Assembly (NCBI RefSeq): GCF_018130695.1
Contig: NZ_JAFCJX010000017.1
Location: 1-64,000, forward strand
Reading direction: 5' to 3'
Source: Bradyrhizobium jicamae
Lineage (GTDB): Bacteria > Pseudomonadota > Alphaproteobacteria > Rhizobiales > Xanthobacteraceae
Length of the DNA: 64,000 nt
The position numbers and the translations under genes are program-made. Of this stretch, positions 25,270 to 33,978 are shown piece after piece; the stretch's first letter is position 1, and every line of letters starts with the position of its first letter. The notes below the pieces were generated by a model. It was not told where the DNA came from. It searched no databases and worked only from the letters and a program-made list of their open reading frames with translations.

Positions 25270-25578
25270 CGCCACTGGCGCTTGTTCGCAGAAGAAGCTT
25301 TCGCGGCAGACATCGTGGGCGCTTCAGGTGAGAGAAAAATGTTGGCACAGTCCGCACTAAATCAGTTCATTCGACAACAGCGAGAGGCAAAGCTTGATAC
25401 AGATCGCATATTGGAGCTCCGCTAAGATACGTACGCTCTTTCACGAGCTGCCAGCGTGAGCAGACGCATGCCGATAGTCGCGGCGTTGCTAGTCGCAAGC
25501 TGGAAGCGTTTTCTGCTGCCGTTCGCGACTCGCTGAGCTTCTCTAGCAATACTTTGCGACGCGCTCCAGTGCGATCGG
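25270..25578. other. Intergenic stretch between two MarR genes
   Basis: The left edge is the tail of the three-copy repeat, which extends to about 25260. Beyond that I see no gene, hairpin or operator. Short open frames here lack family resemblance. Confidence 0.4.
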
Positions 25579-26055
25579 CTACGCGCGCTCTTCAGCCTCG
25601 TCAATGCTCTCGAGTTTCTTCCGTAGTGCCGTGATGACACGGTGGACAGTTTGAAGGTCCTTGACTGCGAGGCCTTCGGAAAGGCTGTTGACCCATGGGG
25701 CTTGCAGGGCCATGGCGGCTTCGAAAGTGCGCCTTCCCTTGTCAGTCAGAATGACGAGTTGAGCCCGGCGGTGATGGGGATTGGCCTCGAACGCAACAAG
25801 CCCCTCCGAATGAAGATCGTTGACGATCCGCTGCACGTTTTGGCGATTGGCGCCGAGATCGCGGGCGAGCCATGCCACCGGCTGCGGACGCTCGGCATGC
25901 ACAATGGCGCCCAGGATCTGCCAGCGCGCACTCGTAAGCCCAAGTTGGGCCACCATACGGTCGCCTGCGATCAAGAGCAGGCTGTTGAGCCGGAACAGAT
26001 CGAGCATGAGGTTCGTCAGGGCATCGCCGGCGGTCGTTCGTTGATATTTCAGCAT
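25579..26055 (-). CDS. MarR-family transcriptional regulator
   Basis: A 158-residue winged-helix regulator: LTSARWQILGAIVHAERPQP, WLARDLGANRQNVQRIVNDL (recognition helix), and LVAFEANPHHRRAQLVILTD (wing). The start MLKYQ at 26055 has GGTGA upstream; a GTG start at 26085 would add ten residues overlapping the operator and is less likely. It is divergent from a three-gene operon (ABM monooxygenase, cytochrome b561, membrane protein) and shares a 98-base intergenic region containing a perfect palindrome at 26076-26093. It probably represses both directions and responds to a phenolic or quinone-like ligand. Confidence 0.92.
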   Translation of the reverse strand: MLKYQRTTAGDALTNLMLDLFRLNSLLLIAGDRMVAQLGLTSARWQILGAIVHAERPQPVAWLARDLGANRQNVQRIVNDLHSEGLVAFEANPHHRRAQLVILTDKGRRTFEAAMALQAPWVNSLSEGLAVKDLQTVHRVITALRKKLESIDEAEERA

Positions 26056-26075
26056 TTCGTCACCATAAAACACTC

Positions 26076-26104
26076 TTGACATCACGATGTCAATGTACTA
26101 TCTA
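26076..26104. promoter_or_regulatory. Promoter with embedded MarR palindrome
   Basis: TTGACATC-AC-GATGTCAA at 26076-26093 is a perfect inverted repeat with 8-base arms. Its first six bases also serve as a consensus -35 box (TTGACA, 26076-26081), spaced 17 bases from TATCTA (26099-26104) for rightward transcription. Binding of MarR here would block the -35. It lies 21 bases upstream of the preferred marR start and about 60 bases from the ABM gene. Confidence 0.65.
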
Positions 26105-26116
26105 AATCATGGTACC

Positions 26117-26129
26117 ATATTGACAATAT
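26117..26129. promoter_or_regulatory. Second inverted repeat in the marR-ABM intergenic region
   Basis: ATATTG-A-CAATAT, a perfect 6-base inverted repeat with a one-base centre, lies just downstream of the predicted -10. It could be an auxiliary operator or part of the leader. Its sequence differs from the main MarR palindrome. Confidence 0.35.
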
Positions 26130-26153
26130 AAAGCCAAATTGCCTGAGGTCACC

Positions 26154-26522
26154 ATGTCGCCGCTACGCCCCCTGGACCCTGTCTTCCCGATCGAACGCCA
26201 GATCGGTATTGATGCCAGCCCTGTCGTGCTGGTGAATGTCTTCTTCCTCGATAAGGCCGATGAGCAGAGCTTTCTGCAGGTCTGGCAAGACGATGCTGCC
26301 TTCATGAAGCGACAGCCGGGTTTCATTGCCACTCAGCTTCACCGCGCGCTCGGCGAAAGCCCGACTTATCTGAACTACGCCGTCTGGGAATCGACCGAGC
26401 ACTTCCGGGCAGCGTTTACGCACCCAGAGTTCAGGTCGAAGATCGCAGCCTATCCGTCGTCAGCCGTCGCTTCTCCGCACCTGTTCCAGAAGGTCTCGGT
26501 GCCCGGCATCTGCGTGGCATAG
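26154..26522 (+). CDS. Antibiotic biosynthesis monooxygenase (ABM) domain protein
   Basis: A 122-residue dimeric ferredoxin-like-fold protein of the ABM superfamily. The family pattern is visible: SPVVLVNVFFLDKADEQSFL, AAFMKRQPGFIATQLHRAL and YLNYAVWESTEHFRAAFTHP. Members include cofactor-free quinol-forming monooxygenases and haem-degrading enzymes; the haem ligand pattern is not obvious. ATG at 26154 is preceded by a TGAGGTC-type site. It is the first gene of a MarR-controlled operon with cytochrome b561 and a membrane protein, which suggests a quinol or phenol oxidation linked to the membrane. The substrate is unknown. Confidence 0.85.
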   Translation: MSPLRPLDPVFPIERQIGIDASPVVLVNVFFLDKADEQSFLQVWQDDAAFMKRQPGFIATQLHRALGESPTYLNYAVWESTEHFRAAFTHPEFRSKIAAYPSSAVASPHLFQKVSVPGICVA

Positions 26523-26558
26523 CACGCTGCTCACGCCGCCTTCAAAAGGGAGTTCGTA

Positions 26559-27089
26559 ATGGGACTGAAGAGCAGCTCCGAACGCTATGGGACCGTGATC
26601 GTAGCGATACACTGGCTGACCGCCTTGCTGATGATCGGTCTCTTCGCCACCGGGTTTCGTGCGGCCAATACGATCGATCCGGCGGCAAAGGTGGCAATTC
26701 TACGCGCCCACATTCCGATCGCTCTCGCAGTTATCACGCTGACGGTTCTTCGCATCGGCTGGTGGGCTGTCGATCGCAAGCCCGACCCGATCGCCGGGTC
26801 ACCGCGGTGGCAAGAGCAAACAGCTCGCGCGATACATGTTCTCTTCTACGTGGTCATCATTGGAATGACAGCGAGCGGCATAGGGTTGATGGCGCTGAGC
26901 GGCGCGGCACCAATGATCTTTGGTGGAGAAGGGGCCTTGCCCGATCTCTGGAATTATCCGCCCCGTGTTCCGCACGGCCTTGGCGCGCGGCTTCTACTTG
27001 GCTTGGTTGCGCTTCACGCCAGTGCTGCTCTCTATCACCAATTCGTTCGCCGCGACCATCTTCTCCGGCGCATGTGGTTCAGCCGCTGA
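26559..27089 (+). CDS. Cytochrome b561 family protein
   Basis: A 176-residue four-helix di-haem membrane protein of the prokaryotic b561 type. Conserved His residues occur in IVAIHWLTALLMIGLF (helix 1), LRAHIPIALAVI (helix 2), ARAIHVLFYVVIIG (helix 3) and LLGLVALHASAALYHQF (helix 4). Such proteins move electrons from quinol to periplasmic acceptors and can remove superoxide. It lies 36 bases after the ABM gene, with a GGGAGTTC site before ATG 26559, so it is co-transcribed. The pairing with ABM suggests electron transfer from an ABM product. Confidence 0.93.
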   Translation: MGLKSSSERYGTVIVAIHWLTALLMIGLFATGFRAANTIDPAAKVAILRAHIPIALAVITLTVLRIGWWAVDRKPDPIAGSPRWQEQTARAIHVLFYVVIIGMTASGIGLMALSGAAPMIFGGEGALPDLWNYPPRVPHGLGARLLLGLVALHASAALYHQFVRRDHLLRRMWFSR

Positions 27090-27267
27090 CTATCGCCAAC
27101 GACTGAATTGCTCCGCCTGGCTTCGACCGGGCTTCTCGGCGGGGCAGCCCTTTATCATCCAGGTCATTATCATCGCGTTCTTCGCCGCATCTCGTTCAGG
27201 TGAGCGGAATTACCAACACTCATGACCCCACCGCCATGACGAACTCTTACGTCGAAAGCAGACGACC

Positions 27268-27732
27268 ATGACAAAGATGCTTCATATAGTAGCTGGCGCT
27301 CTGGCGTTGGGGACCATTGCGACATTCTGGCTATCCACGGCTCTCGCTGAACTGTTCGGATCGCACACGACCGTAATCATGGTCAAAACAGCCATACCTT
27401 GGGGCTTGCTGTTGCTAATTCCAGCGCTGGCGGCTGCGGGCGGCTCCGGACATTTCCTAGCAGAGGGACGGCGCGGTGGCCTGATCGGTGCGAAGCTCAA
27501 GCGTATGCCGTTCATTGCCGGCAACGGCATCCTGATCCTCATTCCGGCAGCGTTATTTCTCGCTTTCAAGGCAAAAGCCGCTGAGTTCGACACCGTCTTT
27601 TACGGGGTGCAGACGCTCGAGCTAATTTCTGGGGCGACGAATATCGTTCTTCTCGGGCTTAGCATGCGAGACGGCTTCAAGCTGAGCCAATACAGCATAC
27701 GCCGCCGACAGTTGGTTAAAAACCACGCTTGA
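27268..27732 (+). CDS. Four-helix membrane protein of unknown function
   Basis: A 154-residue hydrophobic protein with four predicted membrane segments: about residues 4-27, 37-58, 78-100 and 109-132. A cytoplasmic loop carries EGRRGGLIGAKLKRMP. I do not recognise a named family; similar small proteins occur beside cytochrome b561 genes. It starts 178 bases after the cytochrome gene with the same orientation and probably belongs to the MarR-controlled operon. A role as partner or haem/electron-transfer accessory is possible but unproven. Confidence 0.75.
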   Translation: MTKMLHIVAGALALGTIATFWLSTALAELFGSHTTVIMVKTAIPWGLLLLIPALAAAGGSGHFLAEGRRGGLIGAKLKRMPFIAGNGILILIPAALFLAFKAKAAEFDTVFYGVQTLELISGATNIVLLGLSMRDGFKLSQYSIRRRQLVKNHA

Positions 27733-27979
27733 ACGGTCCTTGGAGAGTAACCGGCTTCGGAAGCGTATCGTGCATTCCCTTGCGCGACAACATCGCCGGG
27801 CACCCTTAGGATCCGCCGGCAATGCATTTGATCCGAAAGGTCCGGCTAGAGCGCGCTGTCGTAAATGCCGCGTTATTGCGATGCGGAGGGCGAGGCTGGC
27901 GTGATGCCGCGCGTCGACGGGAAATATCGTACACACAGAGCCTCCAAACTTGTCCGCTATCAGCTGACAAGATGGCAGT

Positions 27980-28450
27980 TTGAGCGCTAGCAGCGACCTG
28001 ATTGAGCGATTGAACGTGGCGTTCCCCGAGCTCAGCGCCGTCAGCGTCTTACATAGTCCATCCGGGCATATCGCCTCGGCCTTAATACATCGGATCTTGA
28101 ATGATCTGCATGGGCCGGGATGCACACGCTGAGTGACTTGATGGAACAGACGGGACTGACCAGCGGAGTGATAGCCGGCCCTATCGATCGACTGGAACGA
28201 AAGGATATGTGGTCCGGGAGCGGGACAACATCGATCGCCGGAAAATCCTGCTCAACGCGAACTGGCGCGTGCAAGTCGAAGCCGAGCCGCTTGCCGAGGG
28301 TAAGCGCAAGGCGGTGGGTACTGCCCTGGCGACCCACGATACCGGTGTGTTGAAGACCACTCTGGCTGTGATGGCCGACTTGCACGACGCTGCGAGAGCT
28401 ACGATCCGGGAACTGCAGGTCAATTCCCCGGTACCCGTCGATGATCGATT
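27980..28450 (+). pseudogene. Decayed second copy of the MarR gene
   Basis: The sequence aligns closely with 24690-25160: the start context TTGAGCGCTAGCAGCGACC is identical, as are long tracts around the recognition helix (SDLMEQTGLTSG). A deletion of about 10 bases near 28100 and another small one near 28205 break the frame. Similarity continues upstream to about 27885 and downstream to about 28560, so the duplicated unit is roughly 650 bases. Non-functional. Confidence 0.85.
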
Positions 28451-28569
28451 TCTCGAAGGATTGACCGGGATGGCGCCAGTAGAGCCGCATAACAGCACGC
28501 CGACCGATATCACCCGGTCAGGCGCGCCAGCCCTGGTCATCGGACGTATCGGTCTGCGCTCCCCCACCG

Positions 28570-29253
28570 GCGCCTGCCCTTGCGAACGGTGCGGCGCCCG
28601 ATATCGGTCTCTTTAGGAGAACGATCTCCTCTGGCCGCACTGAAGAACCTGTATCGGTGAGCTATGATCCACCGCATCGATGGCCGTGTTTGCCTCGGAG
28701 TACCTTTCATAGTTGCCCCATCGACTTCTTCCATTTTGCTGCCCGCGCCAAAATGCACGACCTGGAGTCCTACCCCGTCAATGGCCCCGTCGCTTTCAAG
28801 CTGATGAAACCGGACAAGTCGAGCTTGCAGATTGGCTGCCAACCCGTTCCCAGGATTTCGTCGTCCTGCTTGACGGCAAGATTCTTCCGGACGCTGCCCT
28901 TTGGACCCAATTGCCCCACGACAGCGGCCTCCCCTGCCGTTGGGTTAGACGTAAGGAGCCCATCCACGAGGGCCGGCATGGGACGCGACGGAAGCCTCTG
29001 CCCGGATAGGAGTGCCTTGTCCTTAGCCGCAGCTGCGGCCGGATCCGTCGTGCAGCTGATTCTGCCGACTTCCATCGACGATCTGATGTAGTTCGCCACA
29101 GGCAAAGCCTCCACCTCTTGCTGGGATGCACTTGAATTTGTCGGCGAGCAAGTCGTTTGCCTCAGCCTCACGTGCTAGGCAGCGGAGCCATGAAATGCTC
29201 ATTGAGCGCGATCTGTCGCGTTCCGGCTTCCGATCTCAAATCTGAGACACTGG
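28570..29253. other. Region with a possible eroded flavin-hydroxylase C-terminus
   Basis: The minus strand between about 28700 and 29130 encodes LLSGQRLPSRPMPALVDGLL, VVGQLGPKGSVRKNLAV and LGTGWQPI, faintly like the thioredoxin-like tail of MhpA-type flavin hydroxylases (LDDxLGxGW pattern). No start, flavin motif or full domain exists, so if real it is a relic. Otherwise the stretch holds nothing I can name. Confidence 0.2.
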
Positions 29254-30606
29254 CTACTGGGCGGCTACGTTAACGACTGGGCCCATAACAAGCCTGTTTT
29301 TGTCGCGGCTCAGCAGCAGGACGGCGATTCCCGCGACGACCGGCAGGAGGCCAAGCACCAAAAAGATTTGGCTTGGGCCCATGCCGTTATGCAGCATCCA
29401 GCCCGTGACGATCGGTCCGCAAACCTGTCCCGCCCGGGCCACGGCAAGGCCCCAGCCAAGACCGGTCGACCGAACAAGAGTGGGATAAAATGCCGTCGCA
29501 AGGCCAATGACGCCGACGCCGCCGCACGCCAGAAAGAACCCGCTCAAGAACGCTGCGGCAATGGTAAGGCCAGGATAATCCGGCATTTGCCCGACCGCTG
29601 CCGTAAAAATGGTCGCGAGCAGAAACGCACCTGTCAGCAACTTGAACGGACCCAACCTTGCAATCAAGAACCCGTACAGGAGCATGCCAATCACTGCGCC
29701 CCCATTGTTGAAGGCGACAGCCGCGAACGCCTGCGACGGCTGCAGTCCATTCGGGCCTACAAGCAGCGTAGGCGCCCAAAGCGGAATGAAAACCAGGATG
29801 GTGAACGCGATGCAAAAGACGACCCAGAGCAGAAGTGTGGTTGGAAGACGCCCGTCGGCAAACAGACTTCGGACACCCGCATGTCCGTGCGTTTGATCCA
29901 CGGCGCTGAATTGCTGTTGCTCGCCGACCGTTCGTCCCGTGACCTGCTTCGCGATCGCCCGAACGCTTGCTTGCGATTTGCTACGAAGTGCGAGGAAGCG
30001 GAGCGATTCGGGAATGGCAAACGCAAGAACGAGCGCAAGAACGATCGGCAGGATTCCGCCGACATAGAATATCGAAGACCAGCCGTATGTCTTCAACAGC
30101 CATGAGCCGGCAAATGCGCCAATCATGCCCCCGAACGGGAAGGAGGCCCACATCAGGCCAATGACGAAGGGCCGTCTCCGGGCTGGCGTATATTCGGCCG
30201 CAAGCGCGGTGAAGCACGGCGCTGCTCCTCCAAGGCCAAGGCCGGCCAGAAAGCGCAGGGCGATGAGCTGCTCGAACGAAGTCGCAATTACGGTGAGAAG
30301 ACTGAACATTCCAAAAAGGAGCGCCGACAAGATCAGGACGTATTTCCGCCCGATGCGGTCAGCCAGCGTGCCCAATGCCAAAGCGCCAGTCAGCGCCCCC
30401 AGCAAACCCGCTGAAAAGACCGGTGCTAGTCCGGCCGGGGTCAGTGTAAGAATTTTAGCGAGTTCCGGAGCGGCGATACCAATGGATTGAGTATCGATGC
30501 CGTCCAGCACCGATGCTAGCCCGCACAGGATCACCACGCGAATTTGGAGCGGACTGAAACGAGAATCGTCGATCAGAACGCCTACATCTACCACGTCTTT
30601 GTTCAC
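29254..30606 (-). CDS. MFS transporter, aromatic acid:H+ symporter (AAHS) type
   Basis: A 450-residue twelve-helix transporter. The first helix carries VLDGIDTQSIG, the DGxD signature of BenK/PcaK-type aromatic acid:proton symporters. The loop motif GTLADRIGRKYVLI follows helix 2 and MPDYPGLTIAAAFLSGFF lies in the second half. GTG at 30606 with GGGAGGAG upstream is preferred over the distant ATG at 30714, which overlaps the P450 gene and adds a non-membrane leader. It lies 86 bases downstream of the P450 gene on the same strand. It is likely to import the benzoate-type substrate that the P450 oxidises. Confidence 0.9.
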   Translation of the reverse strand: MNKDVVDVGVLIDDSRFSPLQIRVVILCGLASVLDGIDTQSIGIAAPELAKILTLTPAGLAPVFSAGLLGALTGALALGTLADRIGRKYVLILSALLFGMFSLLTVIATSFEQLIALRFLAGLGLGGAAPCFTALAAEYTPARRRPFVIGLMWASFPFGGMIGAFAGSWLLKTYGWSSIFYVGGILPIVLALVLAFAIPESLRFLALRSKSQASVRAIAKQVTGRTVGEQQQFSAVDQTHGHAGVRSLFADGRLPTTLLLWVVFCIAFTILVFIPLWAPTLLVGPNGLQPSQAFAAVAFNNGGAVIGMLLYGFLIARLGPFKLLTGAFLLATIFTAAVGQMPDYPGLTIAAAFLSGFFLACGGVGVIGLATAFYPTLVRSTGLGWGLAVARAGQVCGPIVTGWMLHNGMGPSQIFLVLGLLPVVAGIAVLLLSRDKNRLVMGPVVNVAAQ

Positions 30607-30692
30607 AACTCCTCCCGTCAAGAGCGTTGCCCTACTTACAAATATCGGCTGGCAGTCCAAAACGCCTGAGGCGGGGATCATGCCCCGGACTC

Positions 30693-31865
30693 TCAGTGCA
30701 CCGAGACGACGCATTTCTTGATGCCGCGAAGGACGTTATTGACGCCGCGCTCCATCTCATGAAGTTCGAAACCTTTGACGCGCTTGGTCAAGGCGACGAG
30801 AAGAGCGCGAATCTCCATACGCGCCAGATTGTTGCCAACGCATTGATGCTCGCCGAATCCGAATCCGAGATGCTCGTTGGTTTCGCGACGCATTACCCTG
30901 AAGCCTTCTGGATCCTCCCATTTGCGTTCGTCCCGATTGGCCGAACCGAACAGCAGAATGGCGCGGGACCCTGCCGGCAGGGTAACACCGTCAATCTCGT
31001 GATCCCTGGTAACATAGCGCGAGAAGGCCTGAATTGGGCTCTCGATGCGGATCGCTTCGTTCACGGCCTGCGGCAACAGCGACGGATTGTCACGCACGAT
31101 CGCCCATTGATCCGGGTTTTGCGCAAACAGCCAGATAGCGCTCGTTGTCGCGAATATCGTAGTGTCGAGAGACGGCCCCATGTAGTCGTTCATCAGGAAT
31201 GGACAAATCGCCGGATCGATCTCGCCGCGGTCGGCCGCATCCCATATCATCTGCGCCCATCCGCCGGGCTTGAGCTTGCCGGGCACGCATTGGTTGAAGG
31301 CATAGTGAATCATCTCGCCAACGATCGGAAAGGCGGCCTTGGTGCGCTCGTTGATGGGGCCGAAGCAATCGAAGTTGGCTGGCGCCCACTCCAGCATCCG
31401 CTCCCGCCCCTCCTCTGGAAGCCCCACCAACTCCGATACAATCGAGACTGGAAGGTACGGTGAGAGTTCTGTTGCGACGTCGAACGTGCCTTTGGCGACC
31501 AGCCGTTCGACCAGGTTTTCTGCTTCCGTCGTCACCCGCTCGCGCAAGACCGAAAGCGCCCTCGGGGTCAACGGCCTCTCGATCACCTTGCGAAGCACAT
31601 TATGGTTGGGCGGATCGCTGCATAACAAGCCACCTTTCAGCTTCTGATTCATTTCGTCATTCATCGACACGCCGCCGGCCGACGAAAACAGCTGCCAATC
31701 CTCGAGCGCCCCGCGCACCTCGGCGTACCGCGGTAGCGCGAACATGCCACAGGCCTTCAGCCACACTGCCGGCCCTTGGTCGCGAAGCTGTCGATAGGTT
31801 GGGAACGGGTCTAGTAGCGTTTCGGTGGCGAAGGGGTCGACGGCCGAGGACGGTGCAGTAGTCAT
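30693..31865 (-). CDS. Cytochrome P450, CYP199-like
   Basis: A 390-residue soluble bacterial P450. The haem-thiolate loop is FGFGEHQCVG with Cys342. The K-helix ExxR is EAIR. The I-helix reads MGPSLDTTIFA, close to the (A)PSLDTT of CYP199 enzymes in Rhodopseudomonas and Bradyrhizobium, which oxidise para-substituted benzoates such as 4-methoxybenzoate. Further CYP199-like stretches are AIWLFAQNPDQW and GSANRDERKW. Electron-transfer partners are not adjacent. It is divergent from a TetR gene and upstream of an aromatic-acid MFS, which supports an aromatic acid substrate. The subfamily call is from memory of the family. Confidence 0.9.
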   Translation of the reverse strand: MTTAPSSAVDPFATETLLDPFPTYRQLRDQGPAVWLKACGMFALPRYAEVRGALEDWQLFSSAGGVSMNDEMNQKLKGGLLCSDPPNHNVLRKVIERPLTPRALSVLRERVTTEAENLVERLVAKGTFDVATELSPYLPVSIVSELVGLPEEGRERMLEWAPANFDCFGPINERTKAAFPIVGEMIHYAFNQCVPGKLKPGGWAQMIWDAADRGEIDPAICPFLMNDYMGPSLDTTIFATTSAIWLFAQNPDQWAIVRDNPSLLPQAVNEAIRIESPIQAFSRYVTRDHEIDGVTLPAGSRAILLFGSANRDERKWEDPEGFRVMRRETNEHLGFGFGEHQCVGNNLARMEIRALLVALTKRVKGFELHEMERGVNNVLRGIKKCVVSVH

Positions 31866-31980
31866 TGATTCCTCCTGATTGTCTGGTTGGGTTCACCCGA
31901 TTGCGAACATTGTCGCTGTGGTGCGGTGCACGAGGAGCCTCGGGGCACTTTCGCTAGACCTGCGCGTTCCGTGATCGAGA

Positions 31981-32178
31981 CTAGGAGAACGAAATGGATT
32001 CGCGCGAAGCAGTAGAATTGGAAGCCGAGCCGCAGACGGCGCGGATACACCGTCCGAAACATAGCGGGGTCGACGACCGAGTCGTCGTCCGACAGTCGGG
32101 TGATAGGTCTTCCAAAGTCTCGGGCCCCACGCTACCGACGAGTCGCACGTCGTCGGGCAGATGCTCGCTATCCGCCAT
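31981..32178 (-). CDS. Small hypothetical protein, first gene of the P450 operon
   Basis: A 65-residue frame starting at 32178 behind a very strong AGGAGGAAACAGC ribosome-binding site. The N-terminus (MADSEHLPDDVRLVGSVGPE) looks like a real protein, but the rest is Ser/Thr/Arg-rich and low in hydrophobic residues, so a frameshift may have truncated it. It has no cysteine pattern for a ferredoxin. It lies 115 bases upstream of the P450 gene. I cannot assign a family; it could be a truncated partner of the P450. Confidence 0.4.
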   Translation of the reverse strand: MADSEHLPDDVRLVGSVGPETLEDLSPDCRTTTRSSTPLCFGRCIRAVCGSASNSTASRESISFS

Positions 32179-32278
32179 GCTGTTTCCTCCTGTTTCAATG
32201 GGCGGGGCTGTCCAGCCCACCCTCGCGCAGGGCCCGCCCTGAAGGAGCGGCTCCGTCAATTTATGATCATGATTATTT

Positions 32279-32297
32279 TTGACAGGCGTGTTGTCAA
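32279..32297. promoter_or_regulatory. TetR-type operator between the P450 operon and tetR
   Basis: TTGACA-GGCGTGT-TGTCAA is a perfect 6-base inverted repeat. It lies 34-52 bases upstream of the TetR start and about 100 bases upstream of the leftward small gene. The same layout occurs at 50867-50886 and 52676-52696 beside related TetR genes, supporting it as the binding site of this TetR subfamily. Confidence 0.6.
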
Positions 32298-32330
32298 GTG
32301 GTTTCGTCGCTCGCACATGGATGTTTCCTT

Positions 32331-32987
32331 ATGTCACGCAAACCAGCCAGACTGCAGAAGGGCCGACGAGAGCTCAACAAGGAGGACAAGCTGCGCCGCA
32401 TCACCGGCGCGGCGCGCGCGCTATTTGTTACAAAGGGATATGACGAGACCAGCACGCGAGAGATCGCGACCAAAGCTGACGTGGCACAGGCGACACTCTT
32501 TCTCTATGCGAGCGACAAGCGCGACCTCTTGTTCCTCACGGTCAATGACGAACTTGAACTCGCCTCCTATCGGGCAAGAGAAGCCATCAGGAGTGAGGCC
32601 TCCTTTCTCGATAACCTTAGTGCGGCGCTGGGGATCGTCTACGACTTTCTTGGCAAAGAACGCGAACTGGCGCGGCTGGTCTTGAGAGAGATGACGTTTT
32701 ACGAGGATGGCGCGCAAGGAAAACGGTTCTCGCAGACCCGCCAGCGTATGATTTCGCTATGCAGCGAGATCGCGCGCATTGCACAGGAGAAAGGGGAAAT
32801 AGGAACTGCGCACGATGCACAGCGAATTGGCGCCGTCATTTTCGGCATCTACCAGATCGAGATTCGCAAGTGGTTGGCTGAACCACCCGCGCCGGTTTCG
32901 GAAGGCCTCCGTGCTCTCCGGGAGGTCCTTGAAATCCTGGTCACAGGACTATCGCCGAACTCAAAGCCTTCCCGGTTGCGAACGTGA
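32331..32987 (+). CDS. TetR/AcrR-family regulator
   Basis: A 218-residue regulator. The N-terminal helix-turn-helix reads ITGAARALFVTKGYDETSTR, EIATKADVAQATLFLYASDK and RDLLFL. The C-terminal ligand domain is divergent. ATG at 32331 is chosen because an upstream in-frame ATG (32298) falls beside the operator. It is divergent from the small gene-P450-MFS operon and probably represses it until an aromatic acid binds. Its DNA-binding domain closely resembles the TetR at 51941-52642 and its dead copy at 50922, and all three share the same type of operator. Confidence 0.92.
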   Translation: MSRKPARLQKGRRELNKEDKLRRITGAARALFVTKGYDETSTREIATKADVAQATLFLYASDKRDLLFLTVNDELELASYRAREAIRSEASFLDNLSAALGIVYDFLGKERELARLVLREMTFYEDGAQGKRFSQTRQRMISLCSEIARIAQEKGEIGTAHDAQRIGAVIFGIYQIEIRKWLAEPPAPVSEGLRALREVLEILVTGLSPNSKPSRLRT

Positions 32988-33136
32988 GCGCCGCGCGAAA
33001 TTCAACGGCCATCCGACGGTCGTTCCCCAGGCAGAACGAGACGGGAAACCCGCAGCCGGTTGCATCAAACCAGCAGCACGAAACCGAGCGCGATCATCTT
33101 CTTAGCCGGCCGCATCGTCAAACGTCTTCTCAAGAC

Positions 33137-33835
33137 TTAGTCGACCGCGCCGCGATCGTTCGGCCTTCTCTGATCGAAGATCGTCGTGTTGATCTCGCCG
33201 AATTTGGCCAGCACCCGTTTTGGGAGCAGCCGAGCATCCTTTGGCGGAACGCCCAGCAGGCGCAGGATCATTTCGGCCGCAGCCTGCTCCAGGCGACCAC
33301 TTTTTGGATGTTGCAAAAGCTCGCGCAGAGTCGTTCCGACAATCGCGAGCAAGCTCGTCAGCAGAAGGTCGGTTAATTCGACGTCGAACAAGCCCTGTTC
33401 CATACCGATACCGATGTCCTTGCGGATTCCGCGCGCTATCTGGTTCCTGAACTCGCCCGTATTCATCATGGCCTCGGCGACGAGCCAACCCCACTCGGGC
33501 TCAGCGGCCGCCAGACGAATGAAGTACTGCGTGGCCAGCGCGACGCGCTCTGAGCCATCCGTGACCTGGCGGATCGCGTCATCCACCTGCCCGACCAGCG
33601 ATGCGGCGATCGCATGCGCCACAGCGTCTACCAGTTCGGCTTTGTCGCGAAAGTGGTAATAGAACGTGCCGTTCGCGACGTTGGCAATCGAGGTGACCTC
33701 GCTGATCGAGGCAGCCTCCAAGCCATGCTTTGCAAAAGCCGTCACGGCAGCGTCCATCAACAACGCTCTTGTACGCGCGCTCTTGTCCAGGTCACTGGCT
33801 TTGGCTCGGAAGCGTTTGGTTCGCACAGCGCTCAT
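33137..33835 (-). CDS. TetR/AcrR-family regulator, divergent from aldehyde dehydrogenase
   Basis: A 232-residue regulator with HTH residues in RALLMDAAVTAFAKHGLEAA, SISEVTSIANVANGTFYYHF and RDKAELVDAV. ATG at 33835 (MSAVRTKRF) follows AGAGGGGAC; an upstream ATG at 33862 lacks a site. It faces the ALDH/FAD/Fe-ADH operon across a 143-base gap containing a 22-base perfect palindrome, so it almost certainly controls that operon and itself. The likely inducer is an aldehyde or alcohol substrate or an upstream aromatic compound. Confidence 0.93.
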   Translation of the reverse strand: MSAVRTKRFRAKASDLDKSARTRALLMDAAVTAFAKHGLEAASISEVTSIANVANGTFYYHFRDKAELVDAVAHAIAASLVGQVDDAIRQVTDGSERVALATQYFIRLAAAEPEWGWLVAEAMMNTGEFRNQIARGIRKDIGIGMEQGLFDVELTDLLLTSLLAIVGTTLRELLQHPKSGRLEQAAAEMILRLLGVPPKDARLLPKRVLAKFGEINTTIFDQRRPNDRGAVD

Positions 33836-33892
33836 GTCCCCTCTGGCATGTAAATACCGCATTCCCTCAGTCTCGGCAAAGCACTCACCGTA

Positions 33893-33947
33893 GAATTGAC
33901 AATTCTCTCAGTTTTGCTAGATACGGAATTGAGAGAACTCTCAATTC
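33893..33947. promoter_or_regulatory. Operator region for the ALDH-operon TetR
   Basis: At 33926-33947 the arms GAATTGAGAG and CTCTCAATTC flank a two-base centre: a perfect palindrome 32 bases before the ALDH start. A second, shorter palindrome, GAATTG-A-CAATTC, is at 33893-33905 and is followed by TCTC, echoing the half-site. Two TetR dimers could bind, one for each divergent promoter. Confidence 0.65.
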
Positions 33948-33978
33948 TATAGTGGGTGTATCCAAGCAGGGGAGACGG

